From JAUUZT01 sp964654015 (lineage in GTDB: Bacteria > Chloroflexota > Dehalococcoidia > GIF9 > AB-539-J10): a stretch of DNA of 18,334 nucleotides. Each line of letters opens with the position of its first letter. The stretch's first letter is position 1. This document shows positions 7,574-15,159 of the stretch, one piece after another. Both the position numbers and the translations under genes were made by a program. Where the stretch lies: the NCBI GenBank assembly GCA_964654015.1, contig CAZZHQ010000046.1:1-18334 (forward strand). The letters run 5' to 3'. The notes beneath the pieces were generated by a model. It was given only the letters and a program-made list of their open reading frames with translations, was not told the origin of the DNA and did not search any database.

Positions 7574-8754
7574 TTAACCAGCCCTGCCAATACTTAGAAT
7601 CATAAATTCAAGGGCTAACTGATTATCAAGATACTTCCCGCTTTTAATAGCCATGTCGGTTTGTATCAGCTCCGTATATGCTCTGCTAACCTGACTCAAA
7701 TTATACGACTTTGCCTGTTTGAGTGTTTTTTCCAGCGGATAGCCTGAAACCCCCAACTTGGTCTGCATCTGCCCCACTGACAAACCGGGGTCGAGTTCCA
7801 GGGCTTGCGCTATCAGNNNNNNNNNNNNNNNNNNNNNNNNNNNNNNNNNNNNNNNNNNNNNNNNNNNNNNNNNNNNNNNNNNNNNNNNNNNNNNNNNNNN
7901 NNNNNNNNNNNNNNNNTCTGCATCTGCCCCACTGACAAACCGGGGTCGAGTTCCAGGGCTTGCGCTATCAGACGAAACTGCCGGGTTATCATGGACAGTA
8001 TATAAGAAGGAGAAGAACCTGACTGGTACATCCGATAAAGCATCCGTTGCGCTACCTTACTCTTGCCCTCAACAATCGCATCTACCAGTAAAAAGATGTT
8101 GCTTTCCCGGCTGTAGTCTGCCAAATCCGCTACATCTTTTTCATTGATAGCACGTCCCTGCACATAAAGCACCAGCTTCAGTATTTCATTACTCATACTC
8201 CACAGATTGCTGCCGATGAGTTCAATCAACAGCGTGACCGCTCCGTCAGATATGTCAGCAGATTCCTCAGATACCCGCCGCTTTATCCAGTTTCTCAAAT
8301 CTCCCGATTTAAGCAAAGGAAATACTTTAACTACTGCCGTTGACTTAAGTTCCTTAAGCAGTGGCTCAAGTTTCTTCAACATGGAATTCTTGCCTTTTAT
8401 ATCAGCATCAACCAGTATCAACACTGTGCTCTGTGGCATTCCCCGAATAATTTCCCCCAGGCTCTGCCACTCCTTCTGCCTCTTTTTCGATTTGGTAGTG
8501 CCGATGCCGGTAGACTGCTGTTTTTCTTTTTTGGGCTCAAATTTCCCTAACAGGCCATCAACTATAACCAGCCGGTAAGGTGATAAAAAAGGCATGGCAT
8601 AGCAGTAATTCTTGAGCTCATTCTCGGTCAACTTTCCGCCATCCATCCTGCTGGTATTAACTTCCAGCATATCAGCATCACCCAGGCCTTCCCTGATTTC
8701 ATTAATATATTGGCTCAGAGAAAAATCGTCCAAACCATACAGAATATAGAACAT
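7574..8754 (-). CDS. holA: DNA polymerase III delta subunit (clamp-loader wrench), interrupted by an assembly gap
   Basis: Delta opens the beta sliding clamp and is part of the clamp-loader complex with DnaX and delta-prime. Reading from ATG at 8754, the first part has an N-terminal YILYGLDDF start and a Walker-B-like strand LVIVDG, as in HolA. An alpha-helical central domain follows. The frame runs into 100 N at 7916. The 55 bases either side of the gap are identical. If the duplicate and the N are collapsed (join 7917 to 7761) the frame continues without a break through TKLGVSGYPLEK to a stop at 7576-7574. The joined gene is 1026 nt, 341 residues, the normal length. I therefore call it intact, not a pseudogene. 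The Shine-Dalgarno is weak. It is the promoter-proximal gene of the leftward housekeeping group and is divergent from ychF. Confidence 0.9.
7762..7816. repeat. 55-bp direct duplication, left copy (assembly overlap)
   Basis: These 55 bases are identical to 7917-7971 and abut the N run directly. Both encode the same part of holA, so the copy is most likely an unmerged contig-end overlap. Confidence 0.9.
7817..7916. other. Assembly gap of exactly 100 N
   Basis: A round 100-base N run is a typical scaffolder placeholder for a gap of unknown size. Its flanks overlap by 55 identical bases, so the true gap is probably negative and no sequence is missing. Confidence 0.95.
7917..7971. repeat. 55-bp direct duplication, right copy (assembly overlap)
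   Basis: Identical to 7762-7816. This copy continues in frame with the N-terminal part of holA, while the left copy continues with its C-terminal part. Confidence 0.9.
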
Positions 8755-8828
8755 CGCAGATTATTTTATCATAGTGCCAGGCTCATCATAAGAAAGTTCT
8801 GGACGTAAAAATATGATAAACTAAAGGC
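8755..8828. promoter_or_regulatory. Divergent holA-ychF intergenic region
   Basis: These 74 bp must hold the promoters of both divergent genes. TATGAT at 8812-8817 is a possible -10 for ychF, only 11 nt before its ATG, which would give a very short leader. I see no convincing -35 for it, and for holA only AT-rich candidates. Confidence 0.35.
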
Positions 8829-9920
8829 ATGAAAGTCGCTATCATTGGACTTGCAAAGAGCGGCAAAACTACCATATTCAATACTCTGACCAAAGGCAAT
8901 GCAGAGGTCACTGCTTATTCTTCCTCCCTGCAGCCTAATATAGGCATCGCCAAGGTGCCCGATTCCCGTCTTGACACTTTAACCGAGACATTTCACCCCA
9001 AGAAACACACTCCTGCCGAAGTAAATTATGTCGACATTGGTGCTTCGCTAAAGGCCTCCAGTAACAAAGGAGAAATAACAGGCGAAGTTCTTAATTATTT
9101 AACGACTGCCGATGCCCTGCTGCAGGTAGTGCGAACTTTCGAGGATAAAAATATAGTGCATGCTGAAGGCAGCATAGATGCAGAGAGAGATATAAGCACA
9201 ATGGACATGGAGCTTGCTTTTTCGGACCTGGCCATTATTGAAAGAAGACTTAACAAGATAGACTCAGCATTAAAAAAAGCCAAGGTAATAGAGCGAGATT
9301 CGTATTTAAAAGAACAAAGCTTACTAAACAGGGTCAATAAAGATTTGGAAAACGACATCCCGATAAGGCAGCAAACCTTCAATCAGCATGAGCTTAAGGA
9401 TATAAACAGCTACCAGTTTCTTACTGTAAAACCAATGATGATAATACTGAATATCGGAGAGGGTCAACTATCACAGTCTGCAGCTCTCGAAAATGAGCTA
9501 AGGGAGTCTCATTCACAATTCGCTGCAGTAGCCATCTGTGGCAAGCTGGAGATGGAATTAAGCCAGCTTGATGATTCCAGTGCCAGGGAATTTCGCGACA
9601 CTATGGGTCTGACTGAACCAGCCCTGGACAGAGTCATCAGGAGTTCCTATGCCCTGCTGGGGCTCTCTTCTTTCTTTACCACAGGGGAAGATGAGGTAAA
9701 AGCCTGGACTATTCCAAATAACACCCCTGCACCACAGGCGGCAGGGAAAGTACATTCAGATATAGAAAAAGGCTTCATTCGAGCCGAAGTAATAAGCTTT
9801 ACCGATTTCGAGCGTTGTGAAAACATGAGCGAAGCCCGAAAGAAAGGCTTATTGAGAACAGAAGGCAAGAATTATATTGTTCAGGATGGAGATATGATCA
9901 ACTTCCTATTTAATGTATAG
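8829..9920 (+). CDS. YchF/Obg-family P-loop NTPase, divergent member
   Basis: YchF proteins are translation-associated NTPases that prefer ATP. The 363 residues follow the family layout. The P-loop is GLAKSGKTT (7-15), where YchF normally has GLPNVGKST. A switch region NYVDIGASL (66-74) stands where DIAGLV is usual. The helical insert includes VRTFEDKNIVHAEGS (101-115), close to the family text. NIGE (208-211) fits the NxxE motif tied to relaxed base specificity. The C-terminal TGS-like domain ends NYIVQDGDMINFLFNV, strongly YchF-like. I withhold the symbol because the P-loop and DxxG motif depart from canonical ychF, so this may be a paralogue. The ATG has only a weak, too-close AAAGG. It is divergent from holA and 99 bp before hisF. 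Confidence 0.85.
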   Translation: MKVAIIGLAKSGKTTIFNTLTKGNAEVTAYSSSLQPNIGIAKVPDSRLDTLTETFHPKKHTPAEVNYVDIGASLKASSNKGEITGEVLNYLTTADALLQVVRTFEDKNIVHAEGSIDAERDISTMDMELAFSDLAIIERRLNKIDSALKKAKVIERDSYLKEQSLLNRVNKDLENDIPIRQQTFNQHELKDINSYQFLTVKPMMIILNIGEGQLSQSAALENELRESHSQFAAVAICGKLEMELSQLDDSSAREFRDTMGLTEPALDRVIRSSYALLGLSSFFTTGEDEVKAWTIPNNTPAPQAAGKVHSDIEKGFIRAEVISFTDFERCENMSEARKKGLLRTEGKNYIVQDGDMINFLFNV

Positions 9921-9928
9921 CATAAATA

Positions 9929-9957
9929 TTGGCAATTATTATTACAAAACTTAATAT
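9929..9957 (+). promoter_or_regulatory. Promoter for hisF
   Basis: TTGGCA (9929-9934), a 17-bp spacer and TAATAT (9952-9957) lie just after the ychF stop. The predicted leader to hisF is about 55 nt. The -35 is strong and the -10 moderate. Confidence 0.55.
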
Positions 9958-10019
9958 AAAGTGAAACCATAGCTGAACTGGACCTGGATTTTAAAGAAGC
10001 AAAGGAGCGGCGACAACAA

Positions 10020-10796
10020 ATGAAACAGATAAAGGTAATTCCCTGCCTCGACATCAAGGACGGCAGAGTTGTTAAAGGAGTGCGTTTTGTAAACCTCAAA
10101 GATGCCCGAGACCCTGTGGAGGCAGCGACGGCATATTGTATCGAGGGCGCTGATGAATTGGTCTTCCTCGACATTGCTGCCACTATAGAAAACAGGGGAA
10201 CAAGACTTGACTGGGTGAAGAGAGTCGCTGACAAAGTCACCGTTCCTTTTACTGTGGGCGGAGGCATCGGCAACATCGACGATATGAAAGCACTACTCAA
10301 TATCGGTGTGGACAAAGTGTCAATAAATACCGCTGCGGTTAAGAATCCAAAACTCATAAGCCAGGCCGTACACGAGATTGGGAAAAACAGGCTGGTTGTT
10401 GCCATCGATGGACGGAAGAACCATCCAGGAAGCGGCCTCCCAAGGTTAGAGGTAGTGGTGAAGGGTGGCAATGAGGCCACAGGAATGGACATTGTTGACT
10501 GGGCCAGGCAGGTTGAAGAACTCGGGGCCGGAGAAATATTGCTGACCAGCAAAGACGCTGATGGAACGAAGGAGGGTTACGACCTGGAAATGACCAGCGC
10601 GGTTACCGAAGCAGTTGGCATTCCAGTAACCGCTTCAGGCGGAGCCGGTAAACTGGAACACCTTTATGAGGCGGTTACTATCGGTAAGGCGTCAGCGGTT
10701 CTGGCTGCTTCTATTTTTCATTTCGGAGAGATCTCCATTCCGCAAGCAAAGCAGTATCTCAAGGAAAGAAATATCCCTGTCCTATATGAAAAATAA
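10020..10796 (+). CDS. hisF: Imidazole glycerol phosphate synthase cyclase subunit HisF
   Basis: HisF uses ammonia delivered by HisH to turn PRFAR into imidazole glycerol phosphate and AICAR, in histidine and purine metabolism. The 258-residue TIM barrel is full length. Catalytic Asp11 is in IPCLDIKDGRVVKG and Asp130 in VVAID. Phosphate-binding loops VGGGIG (79-84), DADGT (179-183) and ASGGAG are present; DADGT replaces the commoner DRDGT. The ATG is preceded by AGGAG (10003-10007) with a long 12-nt spacer. The codons directly upstream stay open in frame for about 20 residues and look coding-like, though without a start codon. No other his genes are in the window, so the pathway genes seem dispersed, as in many Chloroflexota. 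Identity is secure. Confidence 0.96.
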   Translation: MKQIKVIPCLDIKDGRVVKGVRFVNLKDARDPVEAATAYCIEGADELVFLDIAATIENRGTRLDWVKRVADKVTVPFTVGGGIGNIDDMKALLNIGVDKVSINTAAVKNPKLISQAVHEIGKNRLVVAIDGRKNHPGSGLPRLEVVVKGGNEATGMDIVDWARQVEELGAGEILLTSKDADGTKEGYDLEMTSAVTEAVGIPVTASGGAGKLEHLYEAVTIGKASAVLAASIFHFGEISIPQAKQYLKERNIPVLYEK

Positions 10797-11008
10797 ACCA
10801 GTAGTAATAAAATTTTAGCAGGGTGTCCATAGCACTATCCTGAAAGGAGGAGAGCTGTTTGACACAGAAGATGTCAATAGTTTAGGACAGGAAGAATGAG
10901 TAATAGCTATTGAAAAGGATGGGTGATTGGCGTAGAGTATACTATCGAATTCAAAGCTAGATATTAATCACCAAAGCTAATAATAAATAATAAACATGGA
11001 GGAAACAT
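10797..11008 (+). other. hisF to dehydrogenase-cluster intergenic region with an orphan Shine-Dalgarno
   Basis: This 212-bp spacer separates hisF from the 2-hydroxyacid cluster. It has a strong Shine-Dalgarno-like AAAGGAGG around 10843-10850 that serves no obvious gene; only tiny frames starting with TTG (10859) or CTG follow it. A consensus TTGACA lies at 10859-10864 without a good -10 at 16-18 bp. TATACT near 10940 is a possible lone -10 for the downstream gene. A good ribosome site GGAGG just before 11009 belongs to the next CDS. Confidence 0.4.
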
Positions 11009-11992
11009 ATGGCAAAATATAAAGTTCTACTGATAGGCAGTATCTGGTCAGATACAATAGAGAGGGAGATTGTGAAAGAAGCAGATGCTGAGCTTATTGT
11101 AAATGATGGAGAGGATGAGAATAGCTATAAGCAGCTTATCAGCGAAGCCGATGCCATTATCCCCGGGAGGTTCAATGTCACTGAGGCAGTATTGGCAGAA
11201 GCCACTAAATGCAAAATCGTAGCGAAAGCCGCTGTCGGCTATGACAATATTGACGTAACTGCAGCCAGCAAGAGAGGCGTAGTCGTGACCAATGTGGCTG
11301 CTGCTGATTTCTGCATGGAGGAAGTCGCAGACCAAACGCTGGCGCTGATTCTCGGAGTTGAACGGAGGGTTGTTTTTCTTCACGAGAAAGTCGTAAATGG
11401 AAAATGGATGGAAGGAAGAGCCCAAATGAAACCCATGTTCGACCTGAAAGGACAGACGCTTGGACTGGTTGCGTTTGGAGCTATCCCTCGTGCCGTAGCA
11501 GAAAGGGCTCGCCCGTTCGGTTTTAAAATAATTGCGTCTGATCCCTATGTTTCCGCCGAGGATGCCAGCAAACTGGGTGTAGAGCTGGTAGATTTCGATA
11601 CACTACTAAGGACATCAGATGTTATTTCAATTCATGCCCCTCTGATGGAATCAACCTATCACATGTTCGATGAAAAGGCATTTAGCAAAATGAAGAAAAC
11701 CGCCTACCTGATCAATGCAGCCCGTGGTGGACTGATAGACCAGAAAGCTCTCTACAACGCATTAAAATCGGGCAAGATTTTAGCGGCAGGCCTGGACGTT
11801 CTGGAAGAAGAGCCACCGGCTCCCAACGACCCGATTTTAACCCTGGATAATGTAATCATCTCGCCACACAGCGCCGGCTATGCGGAAGGTTCATACGAAA
11901 GGGCAAGAAGCTGGTCAGCCCGAGAAGTGGTCACAGTACTTAAAGGGGGACAGGCCAGAAACTGGGTCAACCGTAAAGAGCTTAGCAAATAG
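11009..11992 (+). CDS. D-2-hydroxyacid dehydrogenase (PGDH-like), tandem copy 1
   Basis: A cytoplasmic NAD-dependent oxidoreductase of the D-isomer 2-hydroxyacid dehydrogenase superfamily, interconverting a 2-hydroxyacid and a 2-oxoacid. The 327 residues show a split substrate domain around a Rossmann domain (about 100-290). The catalytic Arg239 (NAARGG), Glu268 (EEEPP) and His287 (SPHSAG) are all present. Asp178 after the second strand favours NAD over NADP. The dinucleotide loop reads AFGAIP (155-160), where GxGxxG is normal: the first Gly is Ala and the last is Pro. There is no ACT regulatory domain, so it is not a full SerA. The start has GGAGG about 8 nt upstream. It heads a three-gene unit with a close paralogue and an RraA-like protein. 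The substrate is not deducible; serine biosynthesis is possible but context argues for catabolism. Confidence 0.9.
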   Translation: MAKYKVLLIGSIWSDTIEREIVKEADAELIVNDGEDENSYKQLISEADAIIPGRFNVTEAVLAEATKCKIVAKAAVGYDNIDVTAASKRGVVVTNVAAADFCMEEVADQTLALILGVERRVVFLHEKVVNGKWMEGRAQMKPMFDLKGQTLGLVAFGAIPRAVAERARPFGFKIIASDPYVSAEDASKLGVELVDFDTLLRTSDVISIHAPLMESTYHMFDEKAFSKMKKTAYLINAARGGLIDQKALYNALKSGKILAAGLDVLEEEPPAPNDPILTLDNVIISPHSAGYAEGSYERARSWSAREVVTVLKGGQARNWVNRKELSK

Positions 11993-12057
11993 CAGTAATA
12001 TATTATTATTTACGAATGCCTTAATAGGCATTTAGAAGGTGCATAAAGGAGGGATGA

Positions 12058-13047
12058 ATGGCAGGTTACAAGGTATTACGGCTGGGGAATATTACACCAG
12101 AAGCAAAGACGGAAAGAGAAATTCTCGACGAAATCAACGCCGAACTGATAGTAAACACCGGCACTGATGAAGACAGTATTATCAATGATGTCCGTGACGC
12201 GGATGCCATTATTGTGCGAGGGCTGGTACCAATAACCGAGAAAATACTGGAGGCAGCTAAGAAATGCAAGATTGTAGCCCAGGGCTCGGTGGGGTTTAAC
12301 CACATCGATGTTACCGCTGCAGGGAAAAGAGGCATCTACGTAACTAACTCACCTGCGGCCGAATGGTGCGTAGACGAGGTATCCGACATCACCATGATGT
12401 TGATACTGGGCATCGAACGAAAGGCCGCCTGGTTTCACCAGAAAGTAGTAGAGGGAGGCTGGAGAGAGAAGCTTAACGAGGCCAAGCCTATTTTTGCCCT
12501 GCGGGGTCAAACCCTTGGTTTGTTTGCCCTTGGGGCAATAGCTCGTGCCGTCGCTCAGAAAGCTCAGCCATTCGGTTTTAAGGTCATTGCAACTGATCCC
12601 TTTGTTTCCAACGAAGAAGCTAAAAAGATAGGAATTGAGCTGGTAGATTTTGACACACTGCTAAAGACATCAGATGTCATCTCCATTCATGCACCCTTAA
12701 TGGAGTCTACATTTCATGTTTTTAACAAAGAGACAATCGGAAAGATGAAGAAAACAGCTTTCCTGGTAAACGCGGCTCGTGGGCCGTTAATAGACCAGAA
12801 GGCTCTTTATAACGCCCTGAAGGCCAAACAGATTGCCGGTGCAGGCTTCGATGTACTGGAAGATGAACCTCCAAAACCAGGCGAACCACTACTTACCCTG
12901 GATAACATTTTCGTGGTTCCACATATAGGTGCATACTCCGAAACTTCAATGGGCAAGCCCCCTATTATCTGTGCTAATGAGGTGGTAAGAGTACTTAAAG
13001 GAAGTCAACCCAATGCGTGGGTTAATCGAAAGGAAATGCAAAAATAA
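12058..13047 (+). CDS. D-2-hydroxyacid dehydrogenase (PGDH-like), tandem copy 2
   Basis: A second member of the same superfamily, 329 residues, clearly a duplication product of the gene before it: both share the stretches SDVISIHAPLMEST and ALYNALK and the ending WVNRKE. Catalytic Arg241 (NAARGP), Glu270 (EDEPP) and His289 (VPHIGAY) are kept, as is Asp180 for NAD. The dinucleotide loop is ALGAIA (157-162), again lacking the first and third glycines of GxGxxG. The C-terminal segment differs most (GKPPIICANEV versus ERARSWSAREV), hinting at different substrates or partners. The ATG has an excellent AAAGGAGGGA site. It lies 65 bp after copy 1 and 24 bp before the RraA-like gene, so it is surely co-transcribed with the latter. 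Function beyond a 2-hydroxyacid oxidoreductase is inference. Confidence 0.9.
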   Translation: MAGYKVLRLGNITPEAKTEREILDEINAELIVNTGTDEDSIINDVRDADAIIVRGLVPITEKILEAAKKCKIVAQGSVGFNHIDVTAAGKRGIYVTNSPAAEWCVDEVSDITMMLILGIERKAAWFHQKVVEGGWREKLNEAKPIFALRGQTLGLFALGAIARAVAQKAQPFGFKVIATDPFVSNEEAKKIGIELVDFDTLLKTSDVISIHAPLMESTFHVFNKETIGKMKKTAFLVNAARGPLIDQKALYNALKAKQIAGAGFDVLEDEPPKPGEPLLTLDNIFVVPHIGAYSETSMGKPPIICANEVVRVLKGSQPNAWVNRKEMQK

Positions 13048-13071
13048 AACAAAATAAAAAGGAGGAAACAA

Positions 13072-13803
13072 ATGGCTACAGAAAAGGAACTAATAACAAA
13101 ACTAAAGAATCATGATACCCCATCCGTAACAAATGTCGTCGCAACCTATCCCCAAAATCCACTCTGTCTGGGACTCTACAATCCCTGGACACAAAACTGG
13201 TATACTGACCAGTCTATTCGCTGCATGTACCCTGATATGGGACGGACAGTAGGCTATGCAGTCACCTGCGTTTTTGGGCTACCTGACCCAAGTTTCTCTC
13301 GACTGACCTTCATGGATGTCATAGATGCACTGGAACAGTCAAAGAAGCCAACCATCCTTATCATCAAGCAGATATTCCCACCAGAGATAGCCGGTAAAGT
13401 CGGCCTGTCTGGAGGCAACATGACCAGTGCTCTGAAAGCAATCGGATGTGTTGGAGTGATATCGGATGGTCCTTCAAGAGACATTGATGAGATACGCCCG
13501 ATGAATTTCCAGTACATGTTAACCGGCGTCACTGCAGGCCATGGCGCTATGGCGGTACATGCTATCAATACTCCTGTTTCGGTTGGAGGCATGGATGTTA
13601 CTCCTGGTGAAATCATCCACATGGATGAAAACGGCTCCTGCAAGTTCCCTGCGGACAAACTCGAGGCCGTGGTCACCAATCTTGAAGCGCTTCAGAAAGA
13701 AGAAGCAGAACGTATGGGTTCATTATCCGAGGCAAAAACGGCTGCCGAGATAAGAGCAATCTTCGGTGGACATTCCTACGCCAGTGATAAAAAGAAGAAA
13801 TAG
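13072..13803 (+). CDS. RraA-like / HMG-aldolase-family protein
   Basis: The RraA superfamily includes class II pyruvate aldolases acting on 4-hydroxy-4-methyl-2-oxoglutarate and 4-carboxy-4-hydroxy-2-oxoadipate, which also decarboxylate oxaloacetate, and the RNase E regulator RraA. This 243-residue protein has GGNMTSALKAIG (114-125), then VISDGPSRD (129-137), in which Arg136 and Asp137 match the substrate- and metal-binding pair of the aldolases. The following segment VGGMDVTPGEIIHMDENG (171-188) is the family signature. The N-terminal 70 residues and the charged tail (ending KKKK) extend beyond the core. Since it sits with dehydrogenases and the RNase E role is mainly proteobacterial, an aldolase or 2-oxoacid decarboxylase role is likelier. 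Automated labels such as demethylmenaquinone methyltransferase are probably wrong. GGAGG precedes the ATG; a terminator follows. Confidence 0.85.
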   Translation: MATEKELITKLKNHDTPSVTNVVATYPQNPLCLGLYNPWTQNWYTDQSIRCMYPDMGRTVGYAVTCVFGLPDPSFSRLTFMDVIDALEQSKKPTILIIKQIFPPEIAGKVGLSGGNMTSALKAIGCVGVISDGPSRDIDEIRPMNFQYMLTGVTAGHGAMAVHAINTPVSVGGMDVTPGEIIHMDENGSCKFPADKLEAVVTNLEALQKEEAERMGSLSEAKTAAEIRAIFGGHSYASDKKKK

Positions 13804-13905
13804 TATTACTGGAACTGGTGATTTGGTTGTCCTTGAGAGCATGGTGCTTGATAACCTGTTAATAAGTTCATGCCTTACGAAATGAAATTTACAGGTAATA
13901 ACATA

Positions 13906-13949
13906 AAGCAAGCCCTCACAATCCCGGTATGGTGAGGGCTTTGCTTTTT
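13906..13949 (+). terminator. Rho-independent terminator after the RraA-like gene
   Basis: AGCCCTCAC (13911-13919) pairs with GTGAGGGCT (13932-13940). The stem extends through AAGC and GCTT with one bulged T. A T5 run ends at 13949. It sits about 100 bp after the stop and closes the first dehydrogenase unit. The reverse orientation lacks an equally good U-tract. Confidence 0.85.
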
Positions 13950-13980
13950 CGGTGAGCATACCCTCATGAAGCAGGCCGCA

Positions 13981-13989
13981 TGATATAAT
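13981..13989 (+). promoter_or_regulatory. Extended -10 promoter for the second dehydrogenase unit
   Basis: TGATATAAT contains a perfect TATAAT (13984-13989) preceded by TGn, the extended -10 element. No good -35 is present, which fits that class. The start would be near 13996, leaving a leader of about 23 nt with AAGGAGG before the ATG at 14019. It lies just past the terminator. Confidence 0.65.
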
Positions 13990-14018
13990 AAATAAGAAAA
14001 TAAACAAGGAGGAAATAA

Positions 14019-15104
14019 ATGGTAACAGATACAAGAGAACGGTTTAACGCCGATAAATTGCGGGTTTTCTCAAGCAATGCATTCCAAAAACTTGGAGTAC
14101 CAAAGAAAGACGCCGATACAACAGCAGAAATGCTGGTGGCTTGTGACCTGAGAGGAGTCGAGTCACATGGAGTGGCGCACCTTGGTCCGTTTTACTGTAA
14201 ATGGATAAAGGAAGGAAAGGTCAATCCGACTCCTAAGCTAAACATCATCAGCAAAACTGCAACAACTGCCACCTTAAATGGAGATAAAGGATTGGGTTTC
14301 GTAGTCGGTCACCTTGCTATGACGGAAGCGATAGAAATGGCCAAAAAGTACGGATCGGGTTTCGTCAATGTAACCAACAGCACGCACTTTGGAGCCACTT
14401 CTTACTACTCAATGATGGCTATGAAACAGGATATGATTGGGCTTGCCATGACCTCCACTATGCCTTCCGTGGTAGTCCCTGGAACAGCCGTACCTGTAAT
14501 AGGAACAAATCCCCTCGCAGTGGCTGTTCCTGCAGGAAAGAAGTCTCCTTTTGTCCTGGATATGGCAACGTCTGTTGTTGCCGGAGGCAAGGTAGAAATT
14601 GCGAGAAGACAGGGCAAGATGATACCTGAAGGTTGGGCAGTAGACAGTGAAGGCAAACCTGTAACTGATCCAAATAAGTGTGACTTTCGTCAGCCAACAG
14701 GCGGACTGCTACCGCTGGGTGGAAGTCCTGCATTAGGTAGTTTCAAGGGCTTTGGACTGGGAATTTTTGTAGACATATGCACCTGCCTTCTTGCAGGTCT
14801 GGATTTCACCCTGTTAAAAGAAAGAGAGCCGGGAGAGAACCCCTCCGATTTCTTCTTCGGTGCCATCAAAATAGACGGTTTTCAACCTATTGACCAGTTC
14901 AAACAGAAGATGGATAACATGATAGGAAAAATTGAGAGCCTGCCAACTCTGCCGGGTGTACAAAAGGCATATGTGGCTGGTGGTTTTGAAGGCGAAGTCA
15001 TTGTGCCTGACCGTCAAGAGAAAGGCATTCCCTTAGATACCGCCGTAATCCAGAGCCTCAAGGACCTGGCAGAAGAACTGGGAATTGAATACGACATAAA
15101 ATAG
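14019..15104 (+). CDS. Ldh-family (MDH2/LDH2-type) 2-hydroxyacid dehydrogenase, copy 1
   Basis: This NAD(P)-dependent family, unrelated to classical lactate dehydrogenase, covers malate, L-lactate, ureidoglycolate, (R)-sulfolactate and diketogulonate oxidoreductases. The 361 residues carry the signature DLRGVESHG (43-51) with catalytic His50, then NSTHFG (120-125), GTNPLA (162-167), and VLDMATS (179-185) followed by GGK (189-191). Four residues after His50 there is His54, where members I recall usually have an Arg near the substrate carboxylate. Near 278 it has FFFGA where the downstream paralogue has HFFGA, and its adjacent loop differs (LLKEREPGENPSD). An AAGGAGG site precedes the ATG and an extended -10 promoter lies upstream. 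It opens a unit with an aldolase and an SDR. Substrate is unknown. Confidence 0.9.
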   Translation: MVTDTRERFNADKLRVFSSNAFQKLGVPKKDADTTAEMLVACDLRGVESHGVAHLGPFYCKWIKEGKVNPTPKLNIISKTATTATLNGDKGLGFVVGHLAMTEAIEMAKKYGSGFVNVTNSTHFGATSYYSMMAMKQDMIGLAMTSTMPSVVVPGTAVPVIGTNPLAVAVPAGKKSPFVLDMATSVVAGGKVEIARRQGKMIPEGWAVDSEGKPVTDPNKCDFRQPTGGLLPLGGSPALGSFKGFGLGIFVDICTCLLAGLDFTLLKEREPGENPSDFFFGAIKIDGFQPIDQFKQKMDNMIGKIESLPTLPGVQKAYVAGGFEGEVIVPDRQEKGIPLDTAVIQSLKDLAEELGIEYDIK

Positions 15105-15131
15105 TAATAACCTAATATCATCCGGGCTAAA

Positions 15132-15159
15132 TTGACAAGAGGGACATGATTCTTATAGT
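15132..15159 (+). promoter_or_regulatory. Sigma70-type promoter upstream of the HpcH/HpaI-type gene
   Basis: A perfect TTGACA (15132-15137), a 16-bp spacer and TATAGT (15154-15159) form a strong promoter. The expected start is near 15166, about 50 nt before the ATG. Confidence 0.65.

Noticed and set aside
7574..8754. holA as a frameshifted pseudogene or two separate genes
   Set aside because: The break coincides with a 100-N run flanked by identical 55-mers; collapsing them restores a single normal-length frame.
9095..10552. Minus-strand open frames across ychF and hisF
   Set aside because: They are antisense shadows of clearly recognised plus-strand genes and show no family motifs.
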